This document shows, piece by piece, positions 1 through 7,906 of a DNA stretch of 13,008 nucleotides. The DNA is from an uncultured Bacteroidales bacterium (GTDB lineage: Bacteria; Bacteroidota; Bacteroidia; Bacteroidales; UBA932). The stretch covers positions 1 to 13,008 of the forward strand of contig CAMZCW010000050.1 of assembly GCA_947305045.1 (NCBI GenBank), in the 5' to 3' direction. Below the pieces are notes generated by a model, which was given only the letters and a program-made list of their open reading frames with translations, was not told where the DNA came from and did not search any database. A program made the position numbers and the translations under genes. How positions within the stretch are numbered: position 1 is the first letter of the stretch; the number at the start of each line of letters is the position of its first letter.

Positions 1-11
1 TTTTGCATACT

Positions 12-494
12 ATGACGGACAAGAAACCACCGATTTATCTTTTTACAGACGGCGCAGCCAGCGGAAACCCGGGGCCCGGAGGCTACGGGATTGTGCTGCG
101 TTGCGGCAGTTATGAGAAGGAACTGTCGGGCGGTTTTGCCTGTACCACCAACAACCGGATGGAGCTATTGGCAGTCATCGTAGGGCTGGAACAAATCCGC
201 TGGGACAACGCGGAGGTCCATGTCTGGAGCGACTCTTCCTATGTAGTCAAAGCGCTCAATGAGGGCTGGCTGGACAAATGGAAGACCATCGGCTTCAAAG
301 GCAAAAAGAATGTGGACCTCTGGCTCCGCTTCGACGCCGTGTACAAGCGGCACCGGGTGGCGTTTCACTGGCTCAAGGGCCATGCCGGCCATCCGGAAAA
401 CGAGCGCTGCGACCGCCTGGCCGTAGCCGCCTACCATGAGCCCGACCTGCCGGAAGACAGCGGCTATCTGGCAGAAAACACACAACTACTTTAA
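12..494 (+). CDS. rnhA: Ribonuclease HI
   Basis: Cytoplasmic endonuclease that cuts the RNA strand of RNA-DNA hybrids, removing R-loops and primer remnants with divalent metal. The 160-residue product is a normal length for bacterial RNase HI. All four catalytic acidic residues are visible: D13 in FTDGAASGNPGPGG, E51 in NNRMELL, D74 in WSDSSYV and D134 in NERCDRLA, with the assisting H124 in LKGHAGHP. A basic segment around residues 88-101 (DKWKTIGFKGKKN) matches the substrate-binding handle region. An in-frame TTG at 3 would add three residues, but the ATG at 12 gives the usual short N-terminus and is preferred. The upstream region lies outside the window. pdxA follows after 17 nt on the same strand, so co-transcription is likely. 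Confidence 0.97.
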   Translation: MTDKKPPIYLFTDGAASGNPGPGGYGIVLRCGSYEKELSGGFACTTNNRMELLAVIVGLEQIRWDNAEVHVWSDSSYVVKALNEGWLDKWKTIGFKGKKNVDLWLRFDAVYKRHRVAFHWLKGHAGHPENERCDRLAVAAYHEPDLPEDSGYLAENTQLL

Positions 495-511
495 AATTTA
501 ATTGTAAGCAT

Positions 512-1555
512 ATGGCACTCCCTAAACTTGTTGTGGGAATCACCCAAGGAGACAGCAACGGTATCGGTTATGAGGTCATCATTAAATCCCTGGCCGACGA
601 ACGCATCCTGGACTCTTTTACCCCTGTCATTTACGGCTCCTCCAAACTGCTGGGCTTTTACAGGAAAACGCTGCATAACATAGGCCCCATGGACGTAAAC
701 GTGATTGCGTCCGCTGCCGATGCCCGTCCGCGCAAGGTGAACCTGGTCAACTGCCTGCCGGACAACATTTACGCAGAACCCGGCCAGAGCACCCCGGAAA
801 GCGCAAAGAACGCCATCGCCGCGCTGGATGCCGCCGTTAAAGACCTCAAAGACGGACAGATAGACGTCCTTGTCACTGCGCCCATCAACAAGCGCGCCAT
901 GAATGCGGAAGGTTTCTCCAACACCGGCCACACGGAGTTCCTCCAGAAGGAGTTCGGCGTGGACGATGTCACCATGATCATGGTCAGCGACCAAATCAAG
1001 ATTGGCGTAGTCACCGGCCACATTCCCCTCAGGGACGTTCCGGGAAGCATCTCCAAGGAATCCATCCTGGGCAAGCTGCGCATCATGAAGGCCTCGCTGG
1101 AGCGTGACTTTGGCGTGGCGGATCCCAAGATTGCCGTACTGGGCCTGAACCCGCACTGCGGGGACGGCGGCCTGCTGGGCGACGAAGAGCAGAACATCAT
1201 CCTGCCGGCCGTCAAAGCCGCCCAGGAGGAAGGTATCCAGGCCTTTGGTCCCTACTCCCCCGACGGATTCTTCGGCCTGGGCAATTACAGCCGCTTTGAC
1301 GCCACCCTGGCCATGTACCATGACCAAGGTCTGGCGCCGTTCAAGGCCCTGGCCTTTGCCGATGGCGTCAACTACACCGCCGGCCTGCCGGTGGTACGCA
1401 CTTCACCGGACCACGGCACCGCCTATGAAATGGCCGGCCGCGACGAGGCCGATCCGCGTTCCATGATGAGCGCCATTTACACCGCCATTGACATTTTCCG
1501 GAAACGCCTCCAGTACGATTCCCTGATGGAGGGCCGGCTCAGGGAAAAAGAGTAG
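512..1555 (+). CDS. pdxA: 4-hydroxythreonine-4-phosphate dehydrogenase PdxA
   Basis: Cytoplasmic enzyme of the DXP-dependent pyridoxal 5'-phosphate pathway. It oxidises 4-phosphohydroxy-L-threonine with NAD(P)+; after decarboxylation the product goes to PdxJ. The 347 residues match the family length. Visible signatures are GITQGDSNGIGYE near the N-terminus, VTAPINKRAMNAEGF (121-135), GLNPHCGDGG (211-220), MYHDQGLAPFKAL (269-280) and TSPDHGTAYE (298-306). The three metal-binding histidines are H170, H215 and H270, with the same 45- and 55-residue spacing as H166, H211 and H266 of the E. coli enzyme. A small oddity is HCGD where most relatives have HAGE. The start ATG has an A/T-rich leader and no Shine-Dalgarno sequence, as is common in Bacteroidota. 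The gene lies 17 nt after rnhA, probably in one transcript, and converges on recG with a 4-nt gap. Confidence 0.97.
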   Translation: MALPKLVVGITQGDSNGIGYEVIIKSLADERILDSFTPVIYGSSKLLGFYRKTLHNIGPMDVNVIASAADARPRKVNLVNCLPDNIYAEPGQSTPESAKNAIAALDAAVKDLKDGQIDVLVTAPINKRAMNAEGFSNTGHTEFLQKEFGVDDVTMIMVSDQIKIGVVTGHIPLRDVPGSISKESILGKLRIMKASLERDFGVADPKIAVLGLNPHCGDGGLLGDEEQNIILPAVKAAQEEGIQAFGPYSPDGFFGLGNYSRFDATLAMYHDQGLAPFKALAFADGVNYTAGLPVVRTSPDHGTAYEMAGRDEADPRSMMSAIYTAIDIFRKRLQYDSLMEGRLREKE

Positions 1556-1559
1556 CCCG

Positions 1560-3689
1560 TCAGGAAATCTGGGAATAGTCTTTGGTTTGGTATTTGTCCC
1601 GCTTGAGCTCTGCGGCAAGCGGAGCGTTGCGTTCCTGGGAAAGGGTGGAATCCTGGTCCAGGATATGCTGGGCATAACCGCGGGCATCCGACAGGATGAG
1701 CCCGTCCTTGGCCAGGGAGGCAATGTTCAGGCTGATGGGAAGGCCGCTTTGCTGGGTGCCTTCCAGGTCTCCGGGGCCGCGCATCTTCATGTCTTCCTCC
1801 GCCAGTTCAAAACCGTTTTCCGTGGCGCAGAGAAGGTCCAGGCGTTTCTGGCTTTCCTTGGACACTTTGGTACCCCGCATGAGAATACAGTATGAGCGTT
1901 CTGCGCCGCGCCCCACACGGCCGCGCAGCTGGTGCAGCTGGCTCAGGCCAAAGCGTTCTGCGCTTTCAATGACCATCACGGAAGCATTGGGCACATCCAC
2001 GCCCACCTCAATAACCGTGGTGGAAACCAGGATATTGGCACGGCCGGCCACAAAGGCATCCATGTTAAAGGCCTTTTCCTGCGGCGTTTGCTGACCATGG
2101 ACGATGGCCACCTTGTACTGCGGCAGCGGAAAGGCTTTCACAATTTCCTCATACCCCAGTTCCAGGTTCTTGTAGTCCAGTTTCTCGCTCTCGAAGATGA
2201 GCGGATACACGATGAACGCCTGCCGGCCCTTGGCAATCTCGTCCCGGATAAAGTTGTGCATGGCGTGGCGCTTGCCCTCCCCTACGCACAGGGTCTGGAC
2301 GGGTTTTCTGCCCGGGGGCATTTCGTCAATGACGGACACATCCAGGTCTCCGTACAGGGTCATGGCCAGGGTGCGCGGAATGGGCGTGGCGGTCATCACC
2401 AGCACATGCGGCGGAACGCCCTGCCAGCCTTTGTTCCAAAGCCGGGCGCGCTGCTCCACGCCAAAGCGGTGCTGCTCGTCCACAATGGCCAGCCCCAGCG
2501 CCCGGAAATGCACAGTATCTTCTATCAGCGCATGCGTGCCGATAAGCACCCCGATGCTCCCGTCCTGCAGGCCGGCGTGAATCTCCCGCCGGTCCTTGAC
2601 ACCGGTATTGCCGGTAAGGAGCGCCACCTTCACGCCCGTGGGGCTGAGGTATTTGGACACATTGGCAAAGTGCTGCTGGGCAAGGACTTCCGTGGGAGCC
2701 ATGAGGCAGGCCTGGTAGCCGTTACCCACGGCGATGAGAGCACTGAGCACCGCCACCATAGTTTTTCCGGAGCCCACATCCCCCTGCAACAGGCGGTTCA
2801 TCTGGTGGCCGCTGCGCATATCGTCCCGGATTTCCCGGATCACGCGCTTTTGCGCACGGGTGAGCTGGTACGGCAACGCGTTGTAACAGGCGTTGAACGC
2901 CTCCCCAACAGCCGGCATCCTGAGCCCCACCGCACTGCGGCTGCGGACATATTTTTGCTTGAGCAGGGACAACTGCAGCAGGAAAAGTTCCTCGAATTTG
3001 AGCCGATAGGTGGCCTTGGCAAGGGCATGCTGGTCCACCGGGAAATGAATTTGCCTTAAAGCATAGGTGAGCGGCACCAGTCCCTTCTCCTTTAAAATAT
3101 AGTCCGGAAGTGTATCCTGCAGGGTGGGCAGCACACCTTCCAGCGCCGTACCCATAAGTTTGAGCATGACTTTGCCCGTAATCCCGGCCGTCTTGAGTTT
3201 TTCCGTGGAATTGTACACCCCGGTAAGGACGCCCGTGTTGGCGCTGTCCGGCGCATCCACTTCCGGATGCACCATGTTGAGCCGCGAGCCAAAAATGGCC
3301 GGTTTCCCGAAGAAGATGAACGTCTGGCCGGGAATCAGGCGCGCATGCATCCACTTGACGCCCTTGAAGAACACCATCTCCATTTCGCCGCTCCCGTCTG
3401 CAACCATGGCGCTTAAGCGGCTCACCATGTTGTATTTGAGTTTCTCCGCGGGAAGTTCCACGCCGTTTTTACCGTATAGCCGTACCTTGGTGACCATGGC
3501 CCGTACCTGTACCTGGGCCAGGTCCGGGTGGACATCGGCAATGCGGACCACGCTGCTACGGTCTATGTAGCGGAAGGGATACGTGCGCAGAAGGTCCCCT
3601 ACCGTGCTGATCGCCAGCTCGGTTTGCAGCAGCTCCGCCCGTCTGGGGCCCACTCCCGGCAAGTACTGTATGGCCGTGTCCAGGTTCAT
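1560..3689 (-). CDS. recG: ATP-dependent DNA helicase RecG
   Basis: Superfamily 2 double-stranded DNA translocase that reverses stalled replication forks and branch-migrates Holliday junctions. From the ATG at 3689 the product is 709 residues, close to the usual 690-700. A wedge/OB-fold region fills roughly residues 45-200. The helicase motifs follow: Walker A GDVGSGKT (303-310), the RecG-type DEQH box (404-407), TATPIPRT (433-440), STTVIEVGVDVP (556-567) and motif VI QLRGRVGRG (587-595). The C-terminal RGPGDLEGTQQSG segment (637-649) corresponds to the RecG TRG-type translocation motif. The frame could open five codons earlier at a TTG (3704), but the promoter-like TATGTTTG overlaps that extension, so ATG 3689 is chosen. 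The gene is divergent from the polysaccharide operon. Confidence 0.97.
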   Translation of the reverse strand: MNLDTAIQYLPGVGPRRAELLQTELAISTVGDLLRTYPFRYIDRSSVVRIADVHPDLAQVQVRAMVTKVRLYGKNGVELPAEKLKYNMVSRLSAMVADGSGEMEMVFFKGVKWMHARLIPGQTFIFFGKPAIFGSRLNMVHPEVDAPDSANTGVLTGVYNSTEKLKTAGITGKVMLKLMGTALEGVLPTLQDTLPDYILKEKGLVPLTYALRQIHFPVDQHALAKATYRLKFEELFLLQLSLLKQKYVRSRSAVGLRMPAVGEAFNACYNALPYQLTRAQKRVIREIRDDMRSGHQMNRLLQGDVGSGKTMVAVLSALIAVGNGYQACLMAPTEVLAQQHFANVSKYLSPTGVKVALLTGNTGVKDRREIHAGLQDGSIGVLIGTHALIEDTVHFRALGLAIVDEQHRFGVEQRARLWNKGWQGVPPHVLVMTATPIPRTLAMTLYGDLDVSVIDEMPPGRKPVQTLCVGEGKRHAMHNFIRDEIAKGRQAFIVYPLIFESEKLDYKNLELGYEEIVKAFPLPQYKVAIVHGQQTPQEKAFNMDAFVAGRANILVSTTVIEVGVDVPNASVMVIESAERFGLSQLHQLRGRVGRGAERSYCILMRGTKVSKESQKRLDLLCATENGFELAEEDMKMRGPGDLEGTQQSGLPISLNIASLAKDGLILSDARGYAQHILDQDSTLSQERNAPLAAELKRDKYQTKDYSQIS

Positions 3690-3693
3690 ATTA

Positions 3694-3701
3694 CAAACAT
3701 A
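3694..3701 (-). promoter_or_regulatory. Candidate -7 promoter element for recG
   Basis: Read on the minus strand the sequence is TATGTTTG, a perfect match to the Bacteroidota sigma-ABfr -7 consensus TAnnTTTG. It ends only 4 nt before the recG ATG at 3689, so transcription would begin at or within a few bases of the start codon. I saw no clear TTTG -33 element 19-21 nt upstream, which lowers confidence. Confidence 0.5.
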
Positions 3702-3776
3702 CAACTTTTTTTCTTTTCAGGACCCATCCCGGCCACTTTTGTTCTGTCATTTTTGACGCCTTCTTGCGCACGCGGG

Positions 3777-3807
3777 TTGGATAAATCGCAAAAAAGCATT
3801 AGATTTG
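3777..3807 (+). promoter_or_regulatory. Promoter of the polysaccharide export operon
   Basis: A -7 element TAGATTTG at 3800-3807 fits the Bacteroidota consensus TAnnTTTG. A TTG at 3777-3779 lies 20 nt upstream and fits the -33 element, with the usual spacing. Predicted transcription starts around 3811-3814, giving an A/T-rich leader of about 25 nt before the ATG at 3837. This is the best-supported promoter in the window because both elements and the spacing agree. Confidence 0.65.
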
Positions 3808-3836
3808 CACGTAAATTTAAACTGAAAAATATTTTT

Positions 3837-4661
3837 ATGATTCGGATTCATAAGGCCGGTCTCCTTCTGGCCGTTTCTCTTGTTCTGGGAGGGTGCAGTA
3901 CGCCCACGAACATTGCCTACATGCAGGATAGCTACAACGACGCCATCATTCAGGCCATCAAGACCACGCCCATACGGCTTAAGCCCATGGACCAGATTTC
4001 CATCGTGGTCAACAGCCGGGACCCGCAGATTGCCACCATGTTCAACCTCATCTATGCATCCCAGCGCCTGGGACAGCAATCGTCCACTGGAACCAATGGC
4101 AACCAGGCCTTGCTTTCTTACACCATCGACAAAGACGGAGAAATTGATTTCCCCATCCTTGGAAAAATCCAGGTAGCCGGCCTCACCCGTGCGGAGACCG
4201 CGGAACATGTCAAGAAACTGCTCGTCGCGAGCAACCAGATCAAGGATCCGGTGGTCACCGTAGATTTCATGAACCTGGGCTTCTCGGTCCTTGGAGAGGT
4301 ATCCCACCCCGGCCGCTTCCGGATAGACCGGGATGCCTTCACCATCCTGGACGCCATCTCCATGGCAGGAGACCTCACCATCAACGGAGAACGGGAAAAC
4401 GTCACTCTTATCCGTAACTACGGAACCGACCAGGAAATTTTCTACAAAATGAACCTGACCAAGACGGATGAAATTTTCTCTTCTCCGGCTTACTATATGG
4501 AGCAGGGAGACATTGTTTATGTCACGCCCAACCCCAAGCGGCGCCGCGAATCCACGGTGTCGGCCAACAGTGCCTTTACGCCGTCTTTCTGGATTTCCCT
4601 GGCCTCCACCGCCACCTCCATCACATCTGCCATTCTTGTCATTGTTAGAACCGCCAAATAA
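3837..4661 (+). CDS. wza: Wza-like outer-membrane polysaccharide export lipoprotein
   Basis: Outer-membrane export protein of the Wza/OPX family, forming the exit channel for capsular or exopolysaccharide. The 274-residue product begins with a lipoprotein signal peptide (MIRIHKAGLLLAVSLVLGGC) with lipidation expected on Cys20. A polysaccharide-export domain spans roughly residues 46-145 (LKPMDQISIVV, then YTIDKDGEIDFPILGKI). An SLBB-type domain spans roughly 148-200 (SVLGEVSHPGRFRID). The C-terminus has a hydrophobic helix at about 251-270 (ISLASTATSITSAILVIV) followed by RTAK, as in short Bacteroidota Wza proteins. The frame is open back to 3528, but the lipobox placement and the promoter at 3777-3807 fix the start at 3837. 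The stop codon shares one base with the start of the Wzc gene (TAATG), indicating translational coupling. Confidence 0.93.
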   Translation: MIRIHKAGLLLAVSLVLGGCSTPTNIAYMQDSYNDAIIQAIKTTPIRLKPMDQISIVVNSRDPQIATMFNLIYASQRLGQQSSTGTNGNQALLSYTIDKDGEIDFPILGKIQVAGLTRAETAEHVKKLLVASNQIKDPVVTVDFMNLGFSVLGEVSHPGRFRIDRDAFTILDAISMAGDLTINGERENVTLIRNYGTDQEIFYKMNLTKTDEIFSSPAYYMEQGDIVYVTPNPKRRRESTVSANSAFTPSFWISLASTATSITSAILVIVRTAK

Positions 4662-7183
4662 TGAGCACTGAAAATATCACACCCATCCCTGAAGAGCAGG
4701 AGCAGTCCATCACCCTGCGGGAAATCATCGCCCTTTGTTTAGCCCGGTGGACCTGGTTTGTGGGCAGCATTGCCGTATGTATGCTGCTGGGCACCGTATA
4801 TCTGCTGAAGACGCAGCCCGTATTTACCCGCTCCGCTTCGGTCCTCATCAAAGAGGACGGGAAAAAGAGCTCTTCCATCGGAGATGTCTCCCAGGCTTTT
4901 TCGAACATGAACCTGGGCCTGGGCCGCATTAATGTCTACAACGAGATTATCAATTTCACCTCACCGGACCTCATGCTGGAAGTGGTGAAACGCCTCCACC
5001 TGGAAACCAACTACCAGATGGAAAGCGGGCTGTTCAAAAAAGGCCATAGACTGTATAACCCCACGCTGTATGGCTCCTCCCTGCCCTTCACCGTCTCTTT
5101 CCTGGATTTGGGCAACAACGACGGCGTAAGGTTCACCATGGAGCCGCAGCGGGACAGTACCTATCGGATGACGGATTTCTTCATGAACGGGGCCGAATTC
5201 GAAGACCGTTTCCAGGTCGCGCCCGGAGACACCGTCAATACGCCGGCCGGCCGCATTGTCATTGAGGCCACCCCTTATTCGCAGGCCCGCTTCCCGGAAA
5301 ACAACATCCTGGTGTCCCGTTCAGGCTACTTCTCCGTCGCCCGTGGATACAGCGGACGCCTTTCCGCCACCCTTCAGGAGAAAAACTCAACGGTCATCAA
5401 CCTGAGCATCTCGGACGTAAACACCCAGCGGGCAGAGGATGTGCTCAACATGCTCATCAATGTTTACAACGAGAACTGGATCAAGGACAAAAACTCCATT
5501 TCCACCTCCACCAACGAGTTCATTGCAGACCGTCTCCGCATCATTGAACAGGAACTGGGCAACGTGGACAGCAACATTTCCGAGTTCAAGAGCCGCAACC
5601 GCATTCCGGATGTCAGGGCGGCGGCCAGCATGGACATGCAACTGGCCGTACAGGCCGGACAGCAGATTACAGAGGTGAGCAACCAGATTTCCATCGCCCG
5701 TTTTCTCACTTCCTATATCCGTGAATCCGAGGGGAAACTGCTCCCGGCGGACGCAGGCCTGTCCGAAGGCAGCATCTCCAACCTGATCAACCAGTACAAC
5801 AGCATGCTGCTGCAGCGCAACCGCCTGGCAGAGAACAGCTCCTCGGAGAACTACCTGGTAAAGGATCTGGACTTGCAACTGCAATCCATGAAAACAGCCA
5901 TTCTCTCTTCGCTGGATAACTATGTGGTTGCCCAGAACATGCAGCTGCAGTCCTACCAGAACACCCAAAGCGCCCTGGACGCCCGCGTTATCACCAACCC
6001 GCAGCGCGCCGGTGAACTGCTCAGCGACGAACGCCAGCAAAAAGTGAAGGAAGCCCTGTACCTGTTCCTCCTCCAGAAGCGGGAAGAGAACGAACTGTCA
6101 CAGGCCTTTACCCCGTACAACTCCCGCGTCGTAGTGCGTCCTTACGGCAGCGGCGCGCCCGTTGCGCCCCGCAAGATGATGATTCTGCTGGTATCCCTCA
6201 TGCTGGGTGCCGCGCTTCCGCTGGGCCTGATTTACCTGCTGGAGATGACCAATACCACCGTCCGCGGCAGAAAGGACCTGGAACGGATCCAAGCGCCCTT
6301 TGCCGGTGAAATTCCGGGCGTGTACCTGCACAAAGTACATCTGTGGGATCACCTGATTCCCAAGAAAGCCCTGAAAGACCGCCCGGAAGAGCGCCGGATT
6401 GTGGTAAAACCCCATTCGCGCAACATCATCAACGAAGCCTTCCGCGTGGTCCGCACCAACCTGGAGTTCATCAACACCAAGAATGCAGAGAGCAAAACCG
6501 GCGGTACGGTAATCATGATTACCTCCATGAACCCCGGCTCCGGTAAAACATTCTGTATCTCCAACTTGGCGTCCGCCTTTGCCATCAAAGGACGCAAGAC
6601 CCTTGCCATAGACCTGGATTTACGTAAGAAATCGCTCTCCATCTTCGCCAACTCTCCCAAGAAAGGCGTGTCCAATTACCTGGCACACAGAGAAGAGGAT
6701 TATCACCCCTTCATCGTCAAGAATATTCAAGACACGGGCCTGGATATCCTTCCGGTGGGTACGCTGCCCCCTAACCCCAGTGAGCTGCTGTCAGATGACC
6801 GCCTGGCACAAATGGTGACACAACTCCGCAAGGAATATGATTATATTTTCCTGGACTGCCCTCCCGTGGAGATTGTCACCGACGCAGACCTTATCAGCCG
6901 CGTGTCAGACATTACCATCTTTACGGTGAAAGCCGGTTTGATGGATCGCGCCATGCTGCCGGAAATCAACAAATTCTACGCGGCCCAACGCTTCCCCAAC
7001 CTGGTTGTGCTGCTGAACGGCACCAATAACGCGGGACGCTACGGATACCACTACGGTTACCGCTACGGCTACCGCTATGGCTATCGTTATGGTTCCTCTT
7101 ACGGCAGCCATAGTTACGGTTACGGAGATGCTTACGGCAACAAGGCAGAAGAGGAAGACCAGGACAACGGCCAGAAAGCTTAA
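4661..7183 (+). CDS. wzc: Wzc-like polysaccharide co-polymerase with BY-kinase domain
   Basis: Inner-membrane chain-length regulator and autophosphorylating tyrosine kinase that partners the Wza channel. In the 840-residue product a first membrane helix lies at about 30-49, followed by a Wzz-type domain and a long periplasmic segment rich in predicted coiled coil (about 270-480). A second helix lies at 506-527, just after APRK. The cytoplasmic BY-kinase has the EAFRVVRTNLEF activation segment, Walker A NPGSGKT (624-630, K629), Walker A' IDLDLRK (D651, D653) and Walker B FLDCPP (D732). The tail carries 13 tyrosines between residues 794 and 825, the autophosphorylation cluster, then an acidic end (EEEDQDNG). 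Its start overlaps the wza stop by one base, and a CpsB-type phosphatase follows after 5 nt. Family assignment is firm; the polysaccharide made is unknown. Confidence 0.95.
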   Translation: MSTENITPIPEEQEQSITLREIIALCLARWTWFVGSIAVCMLLGTVYLLKTQPVFTRSASVLIKEDGKKSSSIGDVSQAFSNMNLGLGRINVYNEIINFTSPDLMLEVVKRLHLETNYQMESGLFKKGHRLYNPTLYGSSLPFTVSFLDLGNNDGVRFTMEPQRDSTYRMTDFFMNGAEFEDRFQVAPGDTVNTPAGRIVIEATPYSQARFPENNILVSRSGYFSVARGYSGRLSATLQEKNSTVINLSISDVNTQRAEDVLNMLINVYNENWIKDKNSISTSTNEFIADRLRIIEQELGNVDSNISEFKSRNRIPDVRAAASMDMQLAVQAGQQITEVSNQISIARFLTSYIRESEGKLLPADAGLSEGSISNLINQYNSMLLQRNRLAENSSSENYLVKDLDLQLQSMKTAILSSLDNYVVAQNMQLQSYQNTQSALDARVITNPQRAGELLSDERQQKVKEALYLFLLQKREENELSQAFTPYNSRVVVRPYGSGAPVAPRKMMILLVSLMLGAALPLGLIYLLEMTNTTVRGRKDLERIQAPFAGEIPGVYLHKVHLWDHLIPKKALKDRPEERRIVVKPHSRNIINEAFRVVRTNLEFINTKNAESKTGGTVIMITSMNPGSGKTFCISNLASAFAIKGRKTLAIDLDLRKKSLSIFANSPKKGVSNYLAHREEDYHPFIVKNIQDTGLDILPVGTLPPNPSELLSDDRLAQMVTQLRKEYDYIFLDCPPVEIVTDADLISRVSDITIFTVKAGLMDRAMLPEINKFYAAQRFPNLVVLLNGTNNAGRYGYHYGYRYGYRYGYRYGSSYGSHSYGYGDAYGNKAEEEDQDNGQKA
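7046..7093 (+). repeat. Four degenerate 12-bp tandem repeats encoding the Wzc Tyr tail
   Basis: Four consecutive 12-nt units encode Tyr-His-Tyr-Gly and then three times Tyr-Arg-Tyr-Gly (residues 796-811 of the Wzc-like kinase). The units differ at wobble positions (TAC/TAT, GGC/GGT, CGC/CGT). The frame is preserved, so gain or loss of a unit would change the number of phosphorylatable tyrosines without a frameshift. Confidence 0.85.
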
Positions 7184-7188
7184 GGTCC

Positions 7189-7905
7189 ATGTGTCTTTTT
7201 CAGAAAAAGCAATCACTGCTCCAAAGCGATGTGCTGCAGGGATGGACAGACTGGCATAGCCACATCCTTCCCGGTGTAGATGACGGCATTCCCAAAATGG
7301 AATCCTCCCTGAAAACCCTGCACGCATATGAGCACATGGGCATCCGCGAGGTATGGCTCACGCCCCATATCATGGAGGATATTCCCAATGCCACTGCAGC
7401 GCTTCGCGAACGCTTTGAACAACTGAAAGCGGCCTATCAAGGGCCGCTTCAGTTGCATCTGGCGGCAGAGAACATGATGGACAACCTCTTTGATGAGCGT
7501 CTGGAAAAAGACGACCTGCTTCCGCTCGCGGGCCGCTACCTGCTGGTAGAAACCTCTTACTTCAATCCCCCCTATGACCTGTGGGGTATCCTGGAGAACA
7601 TCCGGGCCAAAGGATATTTCCCCTTGCTGGCCCACCCGGAGCGCTATGTCTATATGGAAGAGAAAGACTACCGGAAACTCCGGGAAAAAGGCGTTGCGCT
7701 TCAACTGAATCTTGCCTCCCTGTGCGGACTGTATGGGACACTGGCACAAAAGAAATCCCTGCAACTGCTCAAACAGGGCGCCTATCAGCGCTGCGGCTCA
7801 GATTTGCACCGGCTCTCCCCCATACAAAAGGCGTTTTCCGAGCACAGATTCGACAAAAAAACCCTGACGATGGTCAGGGAATTATGCGCATTTCAAGGAG
7901 ACTGA
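7189..7905 (+). CDS. cpsB: CpsB/YwqE-type PHP-family protein tyrosine phosphatase
   Basis: Metal-dependent phosphotyrosine phosphatase of the polymerase-and-histidinol-phosphatase (PHP) fold, of the type that dephosphorylates BY-kinases; its expected substrate here is the adjacent Wzc-like Tyr tail. The 238 residues are near the usual 240-260. Metal-binding motifs are visible: DWHSHILPGVDDG (H23, H25, D31-D32), LTPH (H60), AAEN (E94), LAHPERY (H149) and GSDLHR (D205, H207). No other in-frame ATG precedes the HxH motif, so the start at 7189 is secure. AAGG sits only three bases upstream of it, so any ribosome binding site is poorly spaced and coupling to wzc (5-nt gap) is likely. It is cytoplasmic, with no signal peptide. 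The first 15 residues before the HxH motif are a poorly conserved extension. It ends the operon, 1 nt from the opposing peptidase stop. Confidence 0.93.
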   Translation: MCLFQKKQSLLQSDVLQGWTDWHSHILPGVDDGIPKMESSLKTLHAYEHMGIREVWLTPHIMEDIPNATAALRERFEQLKAAYQGPLQLHLAAENMMDNLFDERLEKDDLLPLAGRYLLVETSYFNPPYDLWGILENIRAKGYFPLLAHPERYVYMEEKDYRKLREKGVALQLNLASLCGLYGTLAQKKSLQLLKQGAYQRCGSDLHRLSPIQKAFSEHRFDKKTLTMVRELCAFQGD

Positions 7906-7906
7906 A

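Noticed and set aside
491..1327. 278-residue - strand open frame opposite pdxA
   Set aside because: Shadow of pdxA, which has all its metal-binding histidines; the antisense translation has no family resemblance.
1932..3059. 375-residue + strand open frame opposite recG
   Set aside because: Shadow of a conserved helicase gene; no motif, no promoter and composition typical of an antisense frame (many His, Gln and Gly).
3746..3757. Small inverted repeat GTCA-TTTT-TGAC in the recG/wza gap
   Set aside because: Only 4-bp arms, not placed over either -7 element; this is expected by chance and I cannot support an operator or terminator role.
3528..3836. Upstream in-frame extension of the Wza-like protein by 103 residues
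   Set aside because: It would place the lipoprotein signal peptide internally, overlap the recG 5' end and start before the promoter at 3777-3807; the ATG at 3837 fits all evidence.
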